Below, piece after piece: positions 19,799-28,465 of a stretch of DNA of 64,000 bases. The stretch is from an uncultured Tateyamaria sp. (GTDB taxonomy: Bacteria; Pseudomonadota; Alphaproteobacteria; Rhodobacterales; Rhodobacteraceae), in NCBI RefSeq assembly GCF_947494755.1, contig NZ_CANLVZ010000003.1:246687-310686 (forward strand). Reading direction: 5' to 3'. Position numbers and translations under genes: made by a program. A model generated the notes under the pieces. That model had not been told where the DNA came from. It ran no database searches and worked only from the letters and a program-made list of their open reading frames with translations. Positions within the stretch are counted from its first letter, which is position 1. The number at the start of each line of letters is the position of its first letter.

Positions 19799-21046
19799 TC
19801 AGGCGATCAGTTGCGTGTCGCCATGCCCAAGGATTTCAGCGGCAACGATTTGCCCTTCAGTTTGCGGCCTGTCGAACGTTACCTCGGTGAATTGTTCTGT
19901 GCGCCCCATGGTCGGGCTCTCCATCAGGATGCGATGTGTGCGGCCCACCTGTGCTTTGAGGTGCTTTGAGAGTTGCGCTTGTCCGGCGGCGCGCAGCTGA
20001 GCGGCACGTTCCTTGATCTGTGGTCCGCGAACCTGCGGCATCCGCGCAGCCGGTGTACCGGGGCGTGGCGAATAGGGGAACACGTGCAACCATGTCAGGT
20101 CGCAGTCTTCAACCAGCTTTAGCGCGTTCTTGAAATGCGCGTCAGTTTCCGTGGGGAACCCCGCGATGATGTCCGCACCAAAGGTCATGTCTGGGCGCAG
20201 CTTGCGGGCCTCTTGCGCGAACTGGATCGCATCATCGCGCAGATGTCGCCGTTTCATCCGCTTCAGGATCAAATCATCCCCGTGTTGCAGGCTGAGGTGC
20301 AGATGCGGCATCAGGCGCGGCTCTGTCGCGATGGCCTCCATCAACGCACGGTCCACCTCGATCGAGTCGATCGAGCTGATCCGCAGGCGCGGCAGATCGG
20401 GCACCAGTTTCAGGATGCGCATCACGAGATCGCCCAAGCGCGGCTCTGAGGGCAGGTCCGCGCCCCACGAGGTCAGGTCCACCCCGGTCAGCACGACCTC
20501 ATTCAGGCCGCGATCCACCAGCCGCTTGACCTGATCCACAACAACGCCTGCGGGTACGGAGCGCGAATTGCCCCGCCCGAATGGGATGATGCAGAAGGTG
20601 CAGCGGTGGTCGCACCCGTTCTGGACCTGCACATAGGCGCGGCTGCGTGTCCCAAAGCCGTCGATCAGGTGTCCGGCGGTTTCGGTGACCGACATGATGT
20701 CGTCAACCTGCACCGGCTCGGTTCCGAAGTCCCCCGCCAGCCCGGCCCAGGTGTTTGCCTGCATCTTTTCGGTGTTGCCAATGACGACGTCGACTTCGGC
20801 CATGGCCGCGAATGTCTGCGGCTCGGTCTGGGCAGCGCAGCCTGTCACGATCAGCCTGGCGTCCGGATGGGTGCGCCGCAGCTTGCGAATGTCTTGGCGG
20901 GCCTTGCGCACCGCCTCGGCCGTCACGGCGCAGGTGTTGACGACCACCGCATTTTCGACGCCTGCACTCGTGGCAAGCTCCTCCATCGCCTTGGTCTCGT
21001 ATGCGTTCAGGCGGCAGCCATGGTTGGAAAAGACCGGCGTGCTCAT
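19799..21046 (-). CDS. mtaB: tRNA threonylcarbamoyladenosine methylthiotransferase
   Basis: A 415-residue MiaB-type radical SAM methylthiotransferase of the MtaB clade, which converts t6A37 to ms2t6A37 in tRNAs reading ANN codons. The N-terminal cluster cysteines are in SNHGCRLNAYE, VVNTCAV and VTGCAAQ. The radical SAM motif is CDHRCTFCIIPFGRG. A partial TRAM region ends the protein. The start at 21046 gives the usual MtaB N-terminus and overlaps the dapF stop as ATGA. By coincidence it lies near tRNA-Lys(UUU), one of its possible substrates. Confidence 0.93.
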   Translation of the reverse strand: MSTPVFSNHGCRLNAYETKAMEELATSAGVENAVVVNTCAVTAEAVRKARQDIRKLRRTHPDARLIVTGCAAQTEPQTFAAMAEVDVVIGNTEKMQANTWAGLAGDFGTEPVQVDDIMSVTETAGHLIDGFGTRSRAYVQVQNGCDHRCTFCIIPFGRGNSRSVPAGVVVDQVKRLVDRGLNEVVLTGVDLTSWGADLPSEPRLGDLVMRILKLVPDLPRLRISSIDSIEVDRALMEAIATEPRLMPHLHLSLQHGDDLILKRMKRRHLRDDAIQFAQEARKLRPDMTFGADIIAGFPTETDAHFKNALKLVEDCDLTWLHVFPYSPRPGTPAARMPQVRGPQIKERAAQLRAAGQAQLSKHLKAQVGRTHRILMESPTMGRTEQFTEVTFDRPQTEGQIVAAEILGHGDTQLIA

Positions 21047-21873
21047 AAGCTGTCCAAAAAGGATTGCGTGAGGGTGCCGTCGAAAACATGCGCCGTGGGC
21101 CCGGACATCCAGACACCGTCGTCGCGCCAGTCGATGTAGAGCGTACCGCCGTCGAGGTGGATGGTCACCTTGCGCGCGCTTAGCCCACGTCGGGCGGCAG
21201 CCACGGCCACGGCACAAGAGGATGACCCGGACGCCAGCGTGACCCCTGTGCCGCGTTCCCAGACCCGCATGCGGATCGTGTTGGGCCCCTCGATCTGGGC
21301 GAATTGCACATTCGTCCGCTCTGGAAACAGCGGGTGGTGTTCTATTTCAAGGCCGCGCGCAGGCAAATCAATGTCGTCGATGGTGTCGACGAAGAAGGTG
21401 CAATGCGGATTACCCATCCCGGTGGCCACAGGCACGCCTTCAATGGGCAAGGCAAGGGTATCAACCTCCCGGGCAAGCGGGATGTCTTGCCAGTCCAGAA
21501 CAGGATGCCCCATGTTCACAGATGTGAGGCCGGCGCTGTCCCGTGTTGCGTGCAACATACCCCGCCCTGTGATGTCGATGCTGAGCGCATCGGTGCCGCG
21601 CATCCCCATCTCTCGCGCAGCGATACAGCGGGTGGCATTGCCACAGGCCGCCGAAAGGGACCCATCCGCATTGTAGAACGTAAGCGTCAGGTCATCGCCT
21701 GGCGTGATAACTGCCAGCTGATCAAACCCCACACCGCGATGCCGGTCTGCCAGCGCCGTAACCAGCGGTGACGACAGCGATACAGGCCGCTCACGCGCGT
21801 CAATGACGACAAAGTCGTTGCCCAGCCCGTGCATCTTAAGGAAAGGCAAACCAGTGGTGGGATTCTGTTGCAT
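21043..21873 (-). CDS. dapF: Diaminopimelate epimerase
   Basis: A cofactor-independent epimerase converting LL- to meso-diaminopimelate for lysine and peptidoglycan synthesis. The catalytic cysteines are in AACGNATRC and SGSSSCAVAVA. KMHGLGNDFVVIDARE is the family N-terminus, and NADGSLSAACGN the substrate loop. The start at 21873 gives 276 residues; an ATG nine bases upstream (21882) is an alternative, and neither has a clear Shine-Dalgarno. It overlaps mtaB. Confidence 0.94.
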   Translation of the reverse strand: MQQNPTTGLPFLKMHGLGNDFVVIDARERPVSLSSPLVTALADRHRGVGFDQLAVITPGDDLTLTFYNADGSLSAACGNATRCIAAREMGMRGTDALSIDITGRGMLHATRDSAGLTSVNMGHPVLDWQDIPLAREVDTLALPIEGVPVATGMGNPHCTFFVDTIDDIDLPARGLEIEHHPLFPERTNVQFAQIEGPNTIRMRVWERGTGVTLASGSSSCAVAVAAARRGLSARKVTIHLDGGTLYIDWRDDGVWMSGPTAHVFDGTLTQSFLDSL

Positions 21874-21939
21874 CCGGCGCATATAACGCTGGGGTTTTCG
21901 GGAATCCAGTATGTCGCAGGAAAACATATGAGAATCGGC

Positions 21940-21968
21940 TTGACCCTTAGGCCCTCGCTTTCTAGATA
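21940..21968 (+). promoter_or_regulatory. Promoter of tRNA-Lys
   Basis: A -35 element TTGACC (21940-21945) and a -10 element TAGATA (21963-21968) are spaced by exactly 17 bases. The tRNA begins 12 bases after the -10 element. Confidence 0.75.
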
Positions 21969-21980
21969 GGCCGCTTAGTG

Positions 21981-22056
21981 GGGCCGTTAGCTCAGTTGGT
22001 AGAGCAGCTGACTTTTAATCAGCGGGTCGCAGGTTCGAACCCTGCACGGCTCACCA
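21981..22056 (+). tRNA. tRNA-Lys (anticodon UUU)
   Basis: A 76-base cloverleaf with encoded CCA. The acceptor stem pairs GGGCCGT with ACGGCTC (one G-U pair). The D arm is GCTCAGTTGGTAGAGC, the anticodon stem GCTGA/TCAGC encloses CTTTTAA with anticodon TTT, and the T arm is GCAGGTTCGAACCCTGC. It marks the edge between the core genome and the putative Tn7-like element, whose left tip lies 12 bases beyond the CCA. Confidence 0.97.
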
Positions 22057-22063
22057 TTTTTCC

Positions 22064-22290
22064 TTTTTTGTGACGACTCGTGATGTTTGACCATTCGGGT
22101 CATGTTTTTGGTCATTATGGTCGCTAACTTTGGACAGATGATCATTTTCGAGCGTTGGTGTCATAAGACCATAAGAGTGCAGATTTGAAGCATAAGCTTG
22201 CAGATCTGCCCTAAAGGTCAGCTTCCGACGTCTTCTTGAGACTGACATTGAACTATCCCTTTGCTTTGGAGTAGTCGGGACAATCTCGGC
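22064..22290 (+). repeat. Left end of Tn7-like element
   Basis: Begins with TTTTT (22064-22068) and the tip at 22069. An inner TnsB-site-like sequence, GGTCATTATGG and following bases, lies at 22110-22133. From 22159 the sequence (CCATAAGAGTGC at 22169-22180, and AACTAT...GTAGTCGG to 22278) is also found in direct orientation at 50796-50886, beyond the right end. The rest of the gap to the first gene (22291-22547) shows nothing recognisable except the Shine-Dalgarno GAGGAGG at 22534-22540. Confidence 0.65.
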
Positions 22291-22547
22291 GAATTCTTAG
22301 GTTGATATGCGCTGACGTGAGACACTCGGAGGTGTCAGATTGGTCAAAATAGGTCAGATACTGGATCGCTGCTATCGACGTCAGGATTGCCTGCCTCCAG
22401 ACGGGTTTCCCATAGGAAAGTGACACAGTAAGACCGCGTAGCCAAACGACGGGTAATGAGCTAAAAGTGAATGATCGACCGTTGGGCCGAAATGCCTAAA
22501 GTTCAATGCATCAGGAAGATCAGCAGAATGATTGAGGAGGTAGTTTG

Positions 22548-23843
22548 ATGAGTGACTATTTTACAGAGCCCGGCGGATCACACGGTAGTGCAGACGCAAT
22601 GTTTCGACAGGTGATGAGGGATATACTAGTTAGCCCAGAATCAGGAAGCGTTTCCACAGGTGCCGCAAAGGTCCAAAATAAGACAACTGAGAGCTTAGGC
22701 TACTCAATTGAGCTTACCGATCCGCTGGATCGCATCGTTTTCAATGAAAAGATGAAACTCGATCTACCAGTTGCTGTTGCTCGGTTTGTGTGGATGATTT
22801 CCGGCAATAACAGGTTAGCTGACATCAAGTTTTATCAAGAGAAAGTGGCCGATTTCTCAGATGACGGAATTATCGTTCCTGGCTCATCATATGGTGCACG
22901 GATCAGGTACGCGTTTCCGGGAATTGACCAACTGCAAGGCGTGATTGATAGACTAAAGAAAGATCCGAACTCTCGGCGCGCGGCGATTTCCATTTATCAA
23001 CCAACTGACACAACAAGGGACTCAAAAGACGTTCCGTGTGCTTTCGGGATGTTTTTTCATATCCGCAACGATCAACTTCACACCCAGATTGTGATGAGAT
23101 CCAACAACGCTACAATACTTTTACCTTTCAATATTTTTGAATTCTCTTTGTTGGCCGAAGTTATCGCTTCGGAATGCGGTGTCACGATGGGGCCGTTAAA
23201 ACACTATGCGGCGTCAATGCATATCTACGACAACATGAAGCCGCTTTCAGTAGCCATCGCTAATGACGGCGGAACCAAGCATTCGACGCCGATGGACAAG
23301 ATGCCGGTCAACCCAAAGCCACTAGAGGAGGTTAAAAGACTTGTCGAATTTGAAGCTGATCTACGCCACAAATCGGAAGCGATCTCGGATCACGCAGTTG
23401 CTGACTGGATAGACAGAATTAAAGATGATTTTTCTGTCTATTGGCGACAGTTTGCGTTCTCATTGTTGGTGACGGTTGCGCGACGCAAATGTTCGGAGAC
23501 CGGTTTGGATGAGTTGAAATCGGCGATGAACCCAGAGTTGGCTCATCTCGTCGCTTGGGAGGTTAAACCTGAGAAAACACTGGATGAAGCCGCTTTCAGC
23601 GCTACCGCCACACTTTTAGGATCAGACAATATTGTCCTCTTTCACGACACTAAGACAAGCAAGTCTCTCCAAAAAAATATCCTGGATCATGAAGGTGAAA
23701 GCGGCAAAAAAGTACCCACCGCAACAATCTTCAAATTGCAAGAAAGATACACGTCAAAGCTAGCCGCGAGAAGCGACGACGTTGAGATTTCAAGAGATGA
23801 ATTCAGAAGCGCTTTGAAGGACATCGGTGATGGTGACGAATGA
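22548..23843 (+). CDS. Thymidylate synthase-like enzyme with C-terminal extension
   Basis: 431 residues. The first 260 or so follow thymidylate synthase: SYGARIR (114-120), SRR (142-144), catalytic Cys164 in DVPCAF, Arg184 in MRSNN, LLPFN with Asn195, and His225/Tyr227 in MHIYDN. Asn195 corresponds to the residue that selects uracil over cytosine in the family. The folate-contacting Asp (Asp169 of E. coli ThyA) aligns with Asn187, an unusual change. A 160-residue C-terminal part has no motif I recognise. The ATG at 22548 follows GAGGAGG; a TTG just before it is less likely. It overlaps the ImmA gene (ATGA). It is probably not the housekeeping ThyA but part of an accessory module. Confidence 0.82.
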   Translation: MSDYFTEPGGSHGSADAMFRQVMRDILVSPESGSVSTGAAKVQNKTTESLGYSIELTDPLDRIVFNEKMKLDLPVAVARFVWMISGNNRLADIKFYQEKVADFSDDGIIVPGSSYGARIRYAFPGIDQLQGVIDRLKKDPNSRRAAISIYQPTDTTRDSKDVPCAFGMFFHIRNDQLHTQIVMRSNNATILLPFNIFEFSLLAEVIASECGVTMGPLKHYAASMHIYDNMKPLSVAIANDGGTKHSTPMDKMPVNPKPLEEVKRLVEFEADLRHKSEAISDHAVADWIDRIKDDFSVYWRQFAFSLLVTVARRKCSETGLDELKSAMNPELAHLVAWEVKPEKTLDEAAFSATATLLGSDNIVLFHDTKTSKSLQKNILDHEGESGKKVPTATIFKLQERYTSKLAARSDDVEISRDEFRSALKDIGDGDE

Positions 23844-24817
23844 CATTCAACTCCTCTAGCGAAGCTAGCCCTCAGTTGATCATTAAGGCGATTGATCAGG
23901 CGTTGAACGCAAAAACTGGCGGGGAAAATTCAAAAAGCTCGATGAGGCGGCTCTGCACGTCACTTTTGAAAGAATCCGGACAGACGAAGCCACCTTACAG
24001 AGTTAAGCCTCTGCTCGATATGTTGGATGTCGAGTTTGCGTATGAAAGCTTGCCCGTCGGCAAAGAAGAGGCTGCCATCCAGCTGAAAGGTGGGAAGGTC
24101 CAGCTTGCAATTCCAAAGGCTCGTTTTAAGGGGGAAAGCGGAAGGTCGAGGCGCTGGAGGTTCTCCATTGCACACGAGTTTGCACATATTATTTTAATCA
24201 GAGCGGTTGGCGCACGCGTGGTTGATCTAGCGAATAGCAGTTCAGAGGCTTACGATTTCGTTGAAGATCTGTGTGACTTCGGAGCATCTCAGCTTCTCAT
24301 TCCAAGGAGTGAGTTAACCAAAGCAATCAGAAATCGACCCTTCTCCCAAAAAACGGTTAGAGAGCTTACCGATCTATTTGACGTATCGATGAGCTCGATG
24401 TTTTGGAGCATTGCTGACCTAGTTCCTGATGGCGGCTTGATCCTGCTGAAGAAGTATAAGCGCAATGCTCGCGATAGTAATGAACTCCGTGTCTCATCGG
24501 TATTTTCAAGATACACTGGTGGCCTTAATGACACCTGGCTCCCGGTCGGATGCACAATGAAACACATTCGAGTTGGAAATCGCCCGCTGGGCTTTGAACA
24601 CATCGAAGAAGACGGAATCCTGCCCATAGAGCTGATCCTTGGTAAACGAGTTAGGCGCATGGACTCTAAGGTGGTAGAATGGTCGCACGCTACAAAACGC
24701 CCTTCATTTCTTAACGATTCTAGGGCATTTGGTGACTCGCAGGACGGCAGAGGCCTGTTAATCGCCTGCGCGCCGCCTGGCAAATTTGATGATCGTCTTT
24801 TTGGAGCAAATTCATGA
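23840..24817 (+). CDS. ImmA/IrrE-family metallopeptidase
   Basis: 325 residues with a zinc-peptidase motif HEFAH at 112-116 (FSIAHEFAHIIL) and a downstream acidic helix with a third ligand candidate (EDLCDFGASQLLIPRSEL), as in ImmA/IrrE proteins. Family members cut repressors or sense damage. No helix-turn-helix is obvious at the N-terminus, and the last 130 residues are unassigned. Start and stop both overlap neighbours by four bases, so the thymidylate-synthase-like, peptidase and transferase proteins are translationally coupled. Confidence 0.85.
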   Translation: MTFNSSSEASPQLIIKAIDQALNAKTGGENSKSSMRRLCTSLLKESGQTKPPYRVKPLLDMLDVEFAYESLPVGKEEAAIQLKGGKVQLAIPKARFKGESGRSRRWRFSIAHEFAHIILIRAVGARVVDLANSSSEAYDFVEDLCDFGASQLLIPRSELTKAIRNRPFSQKTVRELTDLFDVSMSSMFWSIADLVPDGGLILLKKYKRNARDSNELRVSSVFSRYTGGLNDTWLPVGCTMKHIRVGNRPLGFEHIEEDGILPIELILGKRVRRMDSKVVEWSHATKRPSFLNDSRAFGDSQDGRGLLIACAPPGKFDDRLFGANS

Positions 24818-25275
24818 AGTTCTATATCTCAGGGGCTCTGCAAGGGTCTGCGGACCTCAGTATTGCTCGAATCGTTTATGAAAACGCTGCTCTTTCAGTC
24901 TCTAAGTCTGGAGGCACGCCTTACGTGCCCCACACCAAGACAGACCCTGAACAAAATAGCGACATAAACAGTGGATCTGTCTTCAAGAGCGACCTCGATG
25001 AGATAAAGAAATCAGAAGCATTGGTAGTGTTCTTAAACGAGCCTTCATTGGGGGTCGGCGCGGAGATCGCGATTGCCATGAGCATGGGTAAGAAAATCCT
25101 ACCACTTGTGATCGAGGGCAAGGCTTATTCTCGGTTCATCGAAGGTCTATTGGATACCAGCGGTCTGAAGGTTCAAACTTACTCCGATGAAGAGGAAATG
25201 GACTTTATCATCCAACAGTTTGTAGATGACTGCTTATGTTCCGATCAGTCCAACTACTTGGTCAGTTCTCTCTGA
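24814..25275 (+). CDS. Nucleoside 2-deoxyribosyltransferase-like protein
   Basis: 153 residues starting MKFYISGALQG, with DLDEIKKSEALVVFLNEPS and then GVGAEIAIAMSMGKKILPLV. The glutamate at 84 in the GxGxE-A pattern is where deoxyribosyltransferases keep the nucleophile. Related proteins swap bases on deoxynucleosides or hydrolyse deoxynucleotides. It overlaps the peptidase gene by four bases. Its last 42 bases overlap the convergent ATPase gene. Substrate is inferred only from family and context. Confidence 0.78.
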   Translation: MKFYISGALQGSADLSIARIVYENAALSVSKSGGTPYVPHTKTDPEQNSDINSGSVFKSDLDEIKKSEALVVFLNEPSLGVGAEIAIAMSMGKKILPLVIEGKAYSRFIEGLLDTSGLKVQTYSDEEEMDFIIQQFVDDCLCSDQSNYLVSSL

Positions 25276-25788
25276 AACACTCCCAGTAACCGATGAAGGC
25301 TTGACGCCAAAGCCTAAGTATAATTCATCAATCTTCTCGTCGACGCTCCTTTGAAATGCTAAATCAGCTTCTCTTGTTCCGTCGTCTTCCACCGTAAACT
25401 CAATTGGAACTTTCACGACTTGGTCGTACGTTTGTAACCAAACGCCCACGGCTCTTGAGACTACTTTGTACTCTGTTGTTTCTTTGAATTCTGGAAATAG
25501 CACTTCGGTGTATGCTAGATGATCAACCATTGTCCGATCAGAAATCACAACTTCTGCTGAACTCTCAACCATATGGTCTTCAATAACTTGGTACAGAAAG
25601 ATTGTGCACTGTCGAAGCAAGGTATTATGCCCTCTGCGAAAGAACTCGCGATCATCAGCAATGTCCCCGATAACACGGGGCACTTCCCTGCAGATTTCGA
25701 TCTTGTGGGTCGCGGCGAGAGTTTTTTTAACACTCTCAACCAGCGTCGTCTTGCCCGTTCCATGTGCACCTGACAAAGCTAATTTCAT
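25234..25788 (-). CDS. Nucleoside/nucleotide-kinase-like P-loop ATPase
   Basis: 184 residues, starting MKLALSGAHGTGKTTLVESV with Walker A at 7-15. The TGGAGA Shine-Dalgarno supports the ATG at 25788. VISDRTMVDHLAYTEV resembles the DR-containing substrate segment of deoxynucleoside and thymidylate kinases, and the protein is close to the AAA_28-type small kinases. It runs towards the transferase gene and overlaps it by 42 bases. A role in nucleotide metabolism with the neighbouring module is plausible but unproven. Confidence 0.75.
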   Translation of the reverse strand: MKLALSGAHGTGKTTLVESVKKTLAATHKIEICREVPRVIGDIADDREFFRRGHNTLLRQCTIFLYQVIEDHMVESSAEVVISDRTMVDHLAYTEVLFPEFKETTEYKVVSRAVGVWLQTYDQVVKVPIEFTVEDDGTREADLAFQRSVDEKIDELYLGFGVKPSSVTGSVSERTDQVVGLIGT

Positions 25789-25975
25789 GGATGTCTCCAG
25801 ACAAAAAGGTAAACCCAAAACTATAGACACCTATGACAAGACTTTTGTAAAGAAAAACAACGCCGTCTGGGGGCTTTCTTACACTTCTTCTGTCTACCAA
25901 TATCCCTATATTCTACCACGGAAACTGTATGGATAATTTGGGAGAACCTCCTATTTATGGATTTTGCGCTGACAT

Positions 25976-26671
25976 TCAGCTCGAATCAAAAAGTTTTTCT
26001 ATATCCCTTCTGAAATCGGGAGCGCCACCGTTTGCAGGATGTCGGATATGTGTAGCGTCAACGTTCAAATGGTTCAGATGATCCCTTGCGACGTTGCCAA
26101 TCGCGACTACCCGACAGTTTGCGCGGAATAGACCTCTCAGATCCGCCAAAATACCCGCATGGTAATTTATTTCTTCCAAAGTAGGCTTCCGGTTGGTTAA
26201 GGGATAGTCTCCCCGATAAGGATGAAATGGGAACGTGTTCCAAAGCACAACTTCATCGGCTCGATGTCCCTCCATTATTGCACGCCAAACAATGCTAGCT
26301 GTAGGCTCCGTAAATCCGAGCTGCCTTTCTGCCTGATTTCGGCACGCGTTTGCATGGCTTGTACGCGAAAATAGCCCTTCTTGGCCAAGAATATCTCGTT
26401 CAGTAACAAAACCTTGCGCATTAGATAAGAGGCGTTCACTCGTCATAGCAACTCCCGTAAACCTTGCGCCTTGAAACCCTGGTGCCTCGGCAACTAGAAT
26501 AAACCGCGCTGACTCCAGGCGATGTTTCAGATATGCGGAGAGTTGTAGATTTCGTTGACAGCATGCCTCAGCTGTCTGATCAATGTTTTCGACAAAGCAA
26601 TTGTAAGGATTAGCGATATTGCAGTTCACGCTGGTTTCCCGCAGGCGGGCAATAAATTGATCAACACTCAT
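25976..26671 (-). CDS. Uracil-DNA glycosylase-like protein
   Basis: 231 residues with the glycosylase-superfamily layout: VAEAPGFQGARFTGVAMTS near the start, VVLWNTFPFHPYRG in the middle, and RVVAIGNVARDHL then HIRHPANGGAPDFRRDI at the end (the H-P-x-N region). The water-activating Asp/Asn of classical families is replaced by an E-A-P-G pattern, as in family 4-6-like proteins. The start overlaps the stop of a truncated higA (ATGA). It could excise modified bases or act on DNA made by the adjacent nucleotide module. Confidence 0.75.
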   Translation of the reverse strand: MSVDQFIARLRETSVNCNIANPYNCFVENIDQTAEACCQRNLQLSAYLKHRLESARFILVAEAPGFQGARFTGVAMTSERLLSNAQGFVTERDILGQEGLFSRTSHANACRNQAERQLGFTEPTASIVWRAIMEGHRADEVVLWNTFPFHPYRGDYPLTNRKPTLEEINYHAGILADLRGLFRANCRVVAIGNVARDHLNHLNVDATHIRHPANGGAPDFRRDIEKLFDSS

Positions 26672-26853
26672 GGAAAAGTTCCTGACACGACTATCCCAAT
26701 CGTGCCCCTGATCAGCCCTTCGATGCGCATCCGAAGCACATCCAGACGTCGCGCAAAGGCGATCGCCCGGATGTCCAAGGGATCAAGATAAAGCTCTTTG
26801 AGGACTTCACCGGGGTGCATTGGTTCTCCTACCAAGTTCATTATCGTGCCCAT
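26668..26853 (-). pseudogene. Truncated HigA-type antitoxin
   Basis: A 61-codon frame containing MHPGEVLKELYLDPLDI and FARRLDVLRMRIEGLIRGTIGI, the first helices of the HigA helix-turn-helix. It breaks off after this and ends in VSGTFP. Full-length HigA proteins are about 100 residues. The stop overlaps the glycosylase-like gene start (ATGA), so it may still affect translation of that gene. Confidence 0.7.
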
Positions 26854-26906
26854 TCAATGGTGATCGACGATCTCGACATCGGTGGTGCCGTTCGGTGTCC
26901 AGACCT
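26854..26906 (-). pseudogene. HigB-type toxin C-terminal remnant
   Basis: On the minus strand, the codons just before the higA fragment read WTPNGTTDVEIVDHH and stop, the usual C-terminus of RelE/HigB toxins (ending VEIVDYH). An in-frame stop lies directly upstream, so only this tail remains. Together with the higA fragment it shows a decayed higBA locus. Confidence 0.65.
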
Positions 26907-26953
26907 AACCAGACAAGTCATTGCACATCTGTCTACACGGAATGCTGTCTACC

Positions 26954-28117
26954 CTAAGCGCTTCGCAACATGTCTCGCACTATATTCCTCTCGATCAGAC
27001 GTGAGAACTTTTTGTAGTCCCCATTCTCTTTCTGCCAACGACCGGCCACGATAGATACATGAACGCCAGCCTGCTCACTTACGCTTTCAATCTCTTCGGT
27101 CCGCGCAAATTTCTTTCGGCAGACACTTGCAAACCTAGCAGGGATCAAGCTCCTCTTCGCTAGAGAATCTGCTTCGGCCTCGATCTCATCGTCTGTTTCA
27201 ACGTCGAGCTCGTCAAAAAAGACATGATCCGAAGTAGACAGTATTTGGAAGTGTTTTGCCAAATGAGACAGCTCATGGAGTAGAGTGAACCAGAAATTAT
27301 CAATCCTGTCGTGACGCAAAGTAAGCCCAATCACCGGCGTCTTGCCCTTGAGCAACATCACAGCGCCATCAAGGAACGTGCCTGGTAACAAGGGAAAGAT
27401 AACCACGATAATGCCCTGCTTGGAAAGTTCGTTGATTGCTCTTAGCGGGCCTTGGGGGTGCGTGCTTAGTTTCGCGATAGATCGCAAGAAATTCTTATCA
27501 ATGAGCTCTCTAGAGAAATTACCAATGGGCGGATTCTGATCAGCTTTTGTCAACACAGCCGCTTGCCAGACCAACAGAGCATTCAGATCGGTCTTTCCAC
27601 TTGCACGTTGTGTCCTGGTCCTTCTGTTCAGCGCTGGAACAAAATTTGGCCCAAAAGCGGAACGTAGAAATCCTCCAATATCCTTCATATTCAGATCAAA
27701 GCCGAGCTCTTTTAATTTAGTCAGCACCGGTTGGCTTACTTCTACCGCCATAGTCGATCCGATCTCTTCCTTCTTCATCAAAGACTCGTACGGAATCGCC
27801 AATCCAGCGTGCAGTGCGCGCACCATATCCATAGAGAGTTTGCGCTTGCCCGAAAGAACCTCGGACACACGGGCGCGAGAACCAATGTAAGGCTCCAGAT
27901 CGCGCGCTGTCAGATTTCTCTGTTCCATCCGAAGTTTTATTGCTGCCAGCGCTGAAGGTGCCTCTGTCATGATGTGGTTACGCTCGTACTTTTCTATGAC
28001 AGCAGCGAGCACTTCGATTTCGTCCAATACGTCCTTGTCGTCTGACGACAAGATAAGCTCTTCCATACGTTCCTTTGCAGTTTGATGGTCTAGTTTGTTC
28101 TTTATAGGTTTAATCAT
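26954..28117 (-). CDS. XRE regulator fused to ImmA/IrrE peptidase domain
   Basis: 387 residues from the ATG at 28117. The N-terminal part has an XRE-type helix-turn-helix (LRMEQRNLTARDLEPYIG, then SEVLSGKRKLSMDMVRAL). The C-terminal part has a zinc motif LLHELSHL and an EIEAEADSLAKRSLIP helix. This antitoxin-like XRE plus ImmA arrangement is common beside HigB-type toxins. Its start overlaps the stop of the small toxin-like gene by one base (TGATG), giving a toxin-first order. Confidence 0.85.
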   Translation of the reverse strand: MIKPIKNKLDHQTAKERMEELILSSDDKDVLDEIEVLAAVIEKYERNHIMTEAPSALAAIKLRMEQRNLTARDLEPYIGSRARVSEVLSGKRKLSMDMVRALHAGLAIPYESLMKKEEIGSTMAVEVSQPVLTKLKELGFDLNMKDIGGFLRSAFGPNFVPALNRRTRTQRASGKTDLNALLVWQAAVLTKADQNPPIGNFSRELIDKNFLRSIAKLSTHPQGPLRAINELSKQGIIVVIFPLLPGTFLDGAVMLLKGKTPVIGLTLRHDRIDNFWFTLLHELSHLAKHFQILSTSDHVFFDELDVETDDEIEAEADSLAKRSLIPARFASVCRKKFARTEEIESVSEQAGVHVSIVAGRWQKENGDYKKFSRLIERNIVRDMLRSA

Positions 28118-28431
28118 CACGCGGCCTCCCATTCCGTATGATCTCCAGAATCAGGGCGTCGATCGCGGTGTTCGATACACTTTTTCAGCAGCAGAACGCC
28201 ACTTTCGAAATGTATCATACCTTCAACTAGGACTGTGTTGTTGGCCAATCGAAACCTCGCTTTCGGCAATTCACATAATTCTGCTTGTGGGTAGTCTTTC
28301 ATAAGTGCTTCTGCGTCCGGCCAGGTGCGATGTTTGAGCTCAAACACCAAGGCTTTCAGCGCTTCGCGGGTGTGCGGATCGCTGCGGCCCGCAAGAAAAC
28401 ACTCGATTTCATCCAGTCCTAACACCTGCAT
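28117..28431 (-). CDS. HigB-family toxin-like protein
   Basis: 104 residues. The ATG at 28431 follows a strong GGAGGGG and is preferred to an upstream ATG at 28485. WPDAEALMKDYPQAELCELP and FRLANNTVLVEGMIHFESGVLLLKKCIEH resemble the beta-sheet core of HigB-type mRNA interferases. The match is moderate, and the usual final HxEYD is replaced by CIEHRDRR. Its place before an XRE-ImmA gene supports a toxin-antitoxin pair. A repeated operator-like sequence lies upstream. Confidence 0.6.
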   Translation of the reverse strand: MQVLGLDEIECFLAGRSDPHTREALKALVFELKHRTWPDAEALMKDYPQAELCELPKARFRLANNTVLVEGMIHFESGVLLLKKCIEHRDRRPDSGDHTEWEAA

Positions 28432-28465
28432 TTGAACCCCTCCAGGACCAGAAATCAAAAAAGCT

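Noticed and set aside
22057..22248. 65-codon minus-strand frame at the left end
   Set aside because: Overlaps the inferred transposon tip; basic low-complexity product without a ribosome site.
21981..22547. Integrase-type genomic island at tRNA-Lys
   Set aside because: No tyrosine integrase and no repeat of the tRNA 3' end were found; the Tn7-like ends explain the border better.
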